Below, piece by piece: positions 59,801-64,000 of a DNA stretch of 64,000 nt (its first letter is position 1; the number at the start of each line of letters is the position of its first letter). Source of the stretch: Nemopilema nomurai (taxonomy: Eukaryota > Cnidaria > Scyphozoa > Rhizostomeae > Rhizostomatidae); assembly GCA_003864495.1 (NCBI GenBank), contig ML133383.1, positions 1,757,560 to 1,821,559 of the forward strand, written 5' to 3'. Made by a program: the position numbers and the translations under genes. The notes beneath the pieces are model-generated. The model made no database searches and had not been told where the DNA came from. It was given only the letters and a program-made list of their open reading frames with translations.

Positions 59801-62629
59801 CTTGATTCCAAACGAGGCCGACTTTGTGATCCAGCAACTGGGGTCTGCATTACATGATCCACAGCCTCGCTTTTACTGTCACTGTTATTCAGTCTGCTGG
59901 AAACCGAAAGCGAGGGTGCATCGATTTCGAATGAGAGGCTGTCGCCTTCCTTTGCTGTGGATGACGAGAGGTCCACGCCATCGTCTGTTTCAAAGGAACA
60001 TTGCAGCTTTTGCGCGCCCAGTTTACAGCCCGGCACCCTGAGACTGTTGGAATCAGCGAGGCAGTCCTTGTTGAAAAACGGTGTACAGCTTCCCCCCGGG
60101 AGACTTGTACTGAACCCCATAGCCAAAGGGGGTCGGTTGGAAACTGGGGATGAGAACTTGTTACATGAAGTAGCTGGCTCTGTAATCTCCATTGGCGACA
60201 GTGGGATGGAGTTATCCAAGGCATCCAAGCGATTCGGGTCATTAGGAGACGAGTTTGTCACGGTAATCTTGTTGGGGCCTAGTCTACTGGAGCCGATGGG
60301 GGACAAAAAAGAGCCATTCAGATCATTCTGAAATGACGCGTCTGACTCGCTCTCGACGTCGAATTGTTGTATGCTCATTCGGGTCGTTTCTGTGAGCGTT
60401 GTCACACCACTGATGTTGCACGTGCCGTAGCCGGAACTGTGGCCGTTTGGGGAGCTGAAGGGGCTCTCCTCCGCCTCCCCGACATTGTCCGACTTATCCG
60501 GGTTCACAGCAGACCCAGGCGTGGTCCCTCCAACATTCAAGAGTATAGGTTCCGAGTTGAAAAATGTTCTCGGATGGAATGTAATCTCGTCGTCTGTTGA
60601 CGAGCCAGAGGTCATATTAATCGGAGACGACAGTCTGACGCGTTTTTTGTTTGGTCCGACCTGATCTTGTGCTTCGCATTGGTTCCGCTTCATGCAAGAT
60701 CTCAAGTCATCCTTTACAAGCAAATTATCGAAAACAGCTGTCAGGCCAGTGCATCTTATCACCGGGATTGATGTGATGACGTCATCAGAGTCGCTACCAT
60801 TCCCCTTACAGTCTGCCGGTGAAATGAAATTGATGTGTTTAATGGGAGCCGCTTGATCTGAAAAAGACAATTAAAAGAACAGGTATTTCATGGTTAAAAG
60901 AACAGTATAATGCATGCTTATGTCGACTACTAAGATTAGGTCACTATTGTTTTCCGCAAACGATTTAATGGCCTAACAAACTGCTGCCAGTATAAGGCAA
61001 CAAATGATTTTCCAACGGACCCCAGGCAATCAAAATCACAAACATTCGAGTCATGATTCCAACATTGCTCTTAGCCGTGATTCGTGATTCGTGTCGTGAT
61101 TCAAACAGTGTCGTGTTCGAACATTGCGTTTAGCTGTGATTCGTGTCGTGATTCGAACATTGCTCTTAGCCGTGATTCGTGATTCAAACAGTGTCGTGAT
61201 TCAAACAATGCTCGTTGTCGTGATTCGTGATTCAAACAATGCTCGTAGTCGTGATTCGTGATTCGAACATTGCTCGTTGTCATGATTCGTGATTCGAACA
61301 TTGCTCGTTGTCGTGACTCGTGTCTTGGTAAATAAGAAGACCCCGGTAACACGAATAACATTACCAGATTCGGACATGAACGACTCGTTCTCCGCATTGC
61401 TCCGCGCGAACTTGCGCGTCTTCGGTGTACTAAGGCTGCCGTTTCTCGGCTTCTTGAAGCGCATCGCAGAGCTGCATCGCAGTGACCGGTTGACAGGGTC
61501 GTTGAACTTATAGGCCGACTGTGAGGTCTGATTTAACAGCGATGAAGAGTCTGGTGTGTAGTTGGTTATGCTGCTCTCACCAAGCACAGGGGTTCTCTTT
61601 GCCTTCGGAACAGACTGAAAATACGGTAACATTGTCATTATATAGAAGCCCTGACATTGGAAAAAGTACTCTTAAAAACCCGACAGGCTTGTAAAAAGTA
61701 GCTCTTGTTGAATTTTAGTCTTCAATGTTGACAAAATTTGGGGAATTTGGGAAATCTACGTATTGATACTAAACATGTAACATTAAATCTTTAGTTGATA
61801 TAAAAATAGAAATACAGAAACATGTGATATAAGGATGGTATCAAAATTAAAAAATGTCCCTTCAAAAGGATCTTCGTATATAATCTAAAGTTCATCATCC
61901 CAATAGAAAAAGATGAAATACAGTACTATTTTCAGCGTGTGGAGGCCCCGACTTAAGAAAAAGTACTTTCAAAAACAAGACAGGCAACAATGTTTCATAA
62001 GTAGTGCTTCTAAAAAACAGCTCCAGATGAAAGGCGTAATTTCCGTAATTTTTTCTTGAATGTTGGCCAAATTTGGGGTACTTGATATATCTAGATATTC
62101 AACATGTAACATTAACACTATTAGTTCATAAAAGTCAGAAATACGGAGCCACGTGATAGTTGACCAATTAATGTTCCAAAACAGAAAAACGTCCTTTTTA
62201 AAGGTACCTCGTAAAATAATAAAAGATTTAGCATCCCAAAAGAAAAACAATTCTATTGCAGTTTAAAATACTGATAACAATTCAAACAAATTTATGACGT
62301 CATTCGCAAACCTAGATATGGAAATCGGGAAACATCACCAGCATTAGGACACAAGGTGACAAACAGGTTAACATAACGATGAGCTCTGTTCAATAAAAGG
62401 AAATAGAGGTTTTGGGGATAGACCCTACATTATCTGTAACATATATGTTCAATAAAACTTTTAAGGTAGAAATAAAAGACACAAAAGAAACAAAATACAA
62501 AACGTACAAAAGTAAAGTCACTCGTTAGAGAGACAATTTGCCCCGGGGTTCTCCAAAATTGGTGTCTCTGTGAGGGCGTTGCAAATTTCCTGGCACTTGG
62601 GGTTTCCAAGAGATCGAGAAAATTTAGCT
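56895..62629 (-). CDS. MASTL: Greatwall/MASTL kinase, partial (7 exons, linker and C-lobe)
   Basis: AGC-family mitotic kinase that phosphorylates ENSA/ARPP19 to inhibit PP2A-B55. Exons in transcript order: 62629-62508, 61614-61365, 60857-59746, 59157-59025, 58479-58366, 58057-57956, 57005-56895, all phases consistent. The first two hold the start of the characteristic insertion in the activation segment ([17 protein letters not shown]). The 1112-bp exon is a low-complexity Ser/Thr/Pro-rich linker with several SP/TP sites. Then come [48 protein letters not shown] and the AGC tail HPLF...VDWENL...TAYFE. Similarity to remembered human MASTL is strong outside the linker. The N-lobe and DFG exons are not in the window up to 64000, and a last short exon after TAYFEG (phase 1) was not found down to 55230. 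About 326 codons belong to the exposed linker, giving about 497 codons here in total. Confidence 0.92.
61030..61330. repeat. GTGATTCG minisatellite
   Basis: Irregular repeats of CGTGATTCGTGATTC(G/A)AACA(T/G)TGCTCGTTGT in the MASTL intron just downstream of the exon at 61614-61365. Units vary between about 15 and 33 bp by loss or gain of the GTGATTC core. The minus-strand reading ([17 protein letters not shown] peptide) is a repeat artefact. Confidence 0.85.
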
Positions 62630-63004
62630 CTAGAAGATAAATAGAATAAAATGACACAATGTAATAGCAGGAATGACACATTTTTAGGTGCAGAGAAGAA
62701 CTTCAATGAGTATTTGTATGCTGTTTTAATACTGGACTACATCTTCGGGTATCAAAGATTATCCAGAGAATTGAAACACCGCCTTTAACGTCTTTATCGA
62801 ATATATTTTAACCAGCCAATAATTCATTTCTTAATGCTGGTTATGACGACATGATTTGGATAATTGGCAGAGCCCGGGCATCCTTCCATCTTGCAGTTTT
62901 GGAGTCGATCTACATAAAAACGAAAAAGCCGCCATTGTGTAGACAGAAGGATTTCGTTTTCTTTCTTGGACTCCATTGGTAATTTCTCTTTAGGCTTGCG
63001 GCAC

Positions 63005-63190
63005 AGATTGGTCAACTATACCGGTCTTGTGCTTGCGTCGCTCTGATTGGCTTATTTCGATCCACAACTGGGTATATATTTTCCATCGTGTTCTTTCAGA
63101 ACCTTATTCTGACGTTTTATGCTCCGAGGAGTGTCAGACGAAAAAGCTTCTAGTATGTCGTAAAATGTTTGCGTTTTTCAAAGCCATTTT
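63005..63190 (+). repeat. Dispersed short element, copy 4
   Basis: Contains GATTGGTCAACTATACC, CTCTGATTGGC, GATCCACAACTGGG, TTCTGACGTTTTATGCTC and GGAGTGTCAGACGAAAAAG, in the order seen in copies 1 and 2, then diverges. More degraded than copy 2. Confidence 0.6.
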
Positions 63191-63700
63191 CAAATGCTGG
63201 TTTTGTGCAACAAACAACAACAAAATAATGATCTGATCAGCATGAATACCAAATAAAGGCACATTTGGGGAAATAGGTAGGCGAGTATGGAAATACCACA
63301 TTGTCGACAGTGTAAGGAAGACAAACAGAATGCCACCTAGCTTGCATGGTGGTCGATAGATAGCCAATACCATAGCTAGTAGCTCAATTTAGACAAAAGT
63401 ACTTACAGAGCGTTAGAATAAGGGACTGGACAATGGTGCTCATTAGATCACTGCTGATTTATAGGAATAAATAGGAGCACAGGAACACAAGAAATGCTTT
63501 TGATTTCGAGTCCACGAAATATAACTTTTTTACTGCAATAATTACTTGCAAAATATTACACCCGATAGAGTTGAAAGCTATTTAACACCCAATATCATCA
63601 GTCCTTCTTCACATCTAACAGTGTAGATTTTCTTTGCACAAATCACCAACAAAATATCGAGCAGTCTTTGGTGCAGTTCATTTAAAAGCAGGCTCTGCTT

Positions 63701-64000
63701 TCAGCACAAATTGAATTGAGGTCTCAGCAATTTTACCAAGTTGATGACAGGGCAGAGAACAAAGTTCACGTCAGTGACACAAATCAACACCAGAGACAAT
63801 CCTCGGCTGGCACTGCTTGCCATTTTCAGCCCAGTAAATGCGAGGACAGGGATAGCGACGAAGAACAGAAATACGAGCGTTACGAGGAACGCAGTCTTCA
63901 GCGATTTCTTCGAGCTTTTCATCATCCTGAATGACTGGCCGATGTTCTGACTCGTAGATAAACTCGAAACCATGGGTAGAGCGGCGGAAATTGAAATCCT
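63701..64000 (-). CDS. Partial GPCR-like protein (TM6-TM7), continues past the window edge
   Basis: The minus-strand frame is open from the right edge to a stop at 63701 (about 99 codons visible). A basic loop (MMKSSKKSLKTA) precedes a strongly hydrophobic helix with an internal proline (FLFFVAIPVLAF, TM6-like). A second helix (LVLICVTDVNFVLCPVINLV) resembles a divergent TM7, with Cys-Pro where NPxxY has Asn-Pro. The tail is short (RPQFNLC). It is not a member of the six-gene array. It lies upstream of the first MASTL exon in the window on the same strand, so it may be a single-exon gene nested in a MASTL intron, or an upstream neighbour. It could also be an unrelated membrane protein. Confidence 0.5.
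   Translation of the reverse strand, partial: RISISAALPMVSSLSTSQNIGQSFRMMKSSKKSLKTAFLVTLVFLFFVAIPVLAFTGLKMASSASRGLSLVLICVTDVNFVLCPVINLVKLLRPQFNLC

Noticed and set aside
59802..60600. Several plus-strand frames of 78-124 codons
   Set aside because: Shadows of the long MASTL linker exon on the minus strand.
61101..61397. 98-codon minus-strand frame with repeated NHESR peptides
   Set aside because: Minisatellite artefact inside a MASTL intron.

Overview
This is animal (intron-rich, AT-rich) nuclear DNA. Everything recognisable was read exon by exon from the sequence. The gene content (a tandem family of divergent rhodopsin-like receptors, plus FANCB, a PFK-2/FBPase-2 and Greatwall kinase with well-conserved GT-AG introns) suggests an invertebrate. 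An anthozoan cnidarian (coral or anemone) is my best guess, but that is inference, because no rRNA or mitochondrial marker is present.

Left part, about 0.7-29.1 kb, plus strand: six complete, head-to-tail class A (rhodopsin-like) GPCR genes. Each has the same three coding exons. Exon A carries TM1-TM2, exon B TM3-TM6 and exon C TM7 plus tail, with intron phases 1 and 2 in every copy. The assembled proteins are 348, 341, 342, 331, 358 and 345 residues. The copies are mosaics. Gene 5 has an exon A almost identical to gene 1, an exon B closest to gene 4, and an exon C closest to genes 1 and 6. The DRY motif is NRY or HRY in five of the six genes, and three genes lost the TM6 tryptophan. Introns and spacers carry minisatellites, a 171-bp tandem array grown from the end of gene 3, a 184-187-bp triplicate, foldback elements and long simple repeats.

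Middle, 29.1-33.3 kb: AT-rich DNA with no gene I can support.

Right part, 33.3-64.0 kb, minus strand: three unrelated housekeeping-type genes. FANCB (33.3-40.6 kb, 10 coding exons, about 830 aa) belongs to the Fanconi anaemia core complex. A 6-phosphofructo-2-kinase/fructose-2,6-bisphosphatase (41.7-54.9 kb, 18 coding exons, 450 aa, two alternative first exons) is followed by MASTL/Greatwall (56.9-62.6 kb, C-terminal two thirds; the N-lobe exons and last exon were not found). A fragment of another GPCR (TM6-TM7) runs off the right edge on the minus strand.

The most notable observations are the PFKFB bisphosphatase domain, which keeps both catalytic histidines but lacks the phosphate-binding arginines and the acid glutamate, and the exon-wise mosaicism of the GPCR array. 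A dispersed short element (four copies) and tRNA-like SINE heads are also present.
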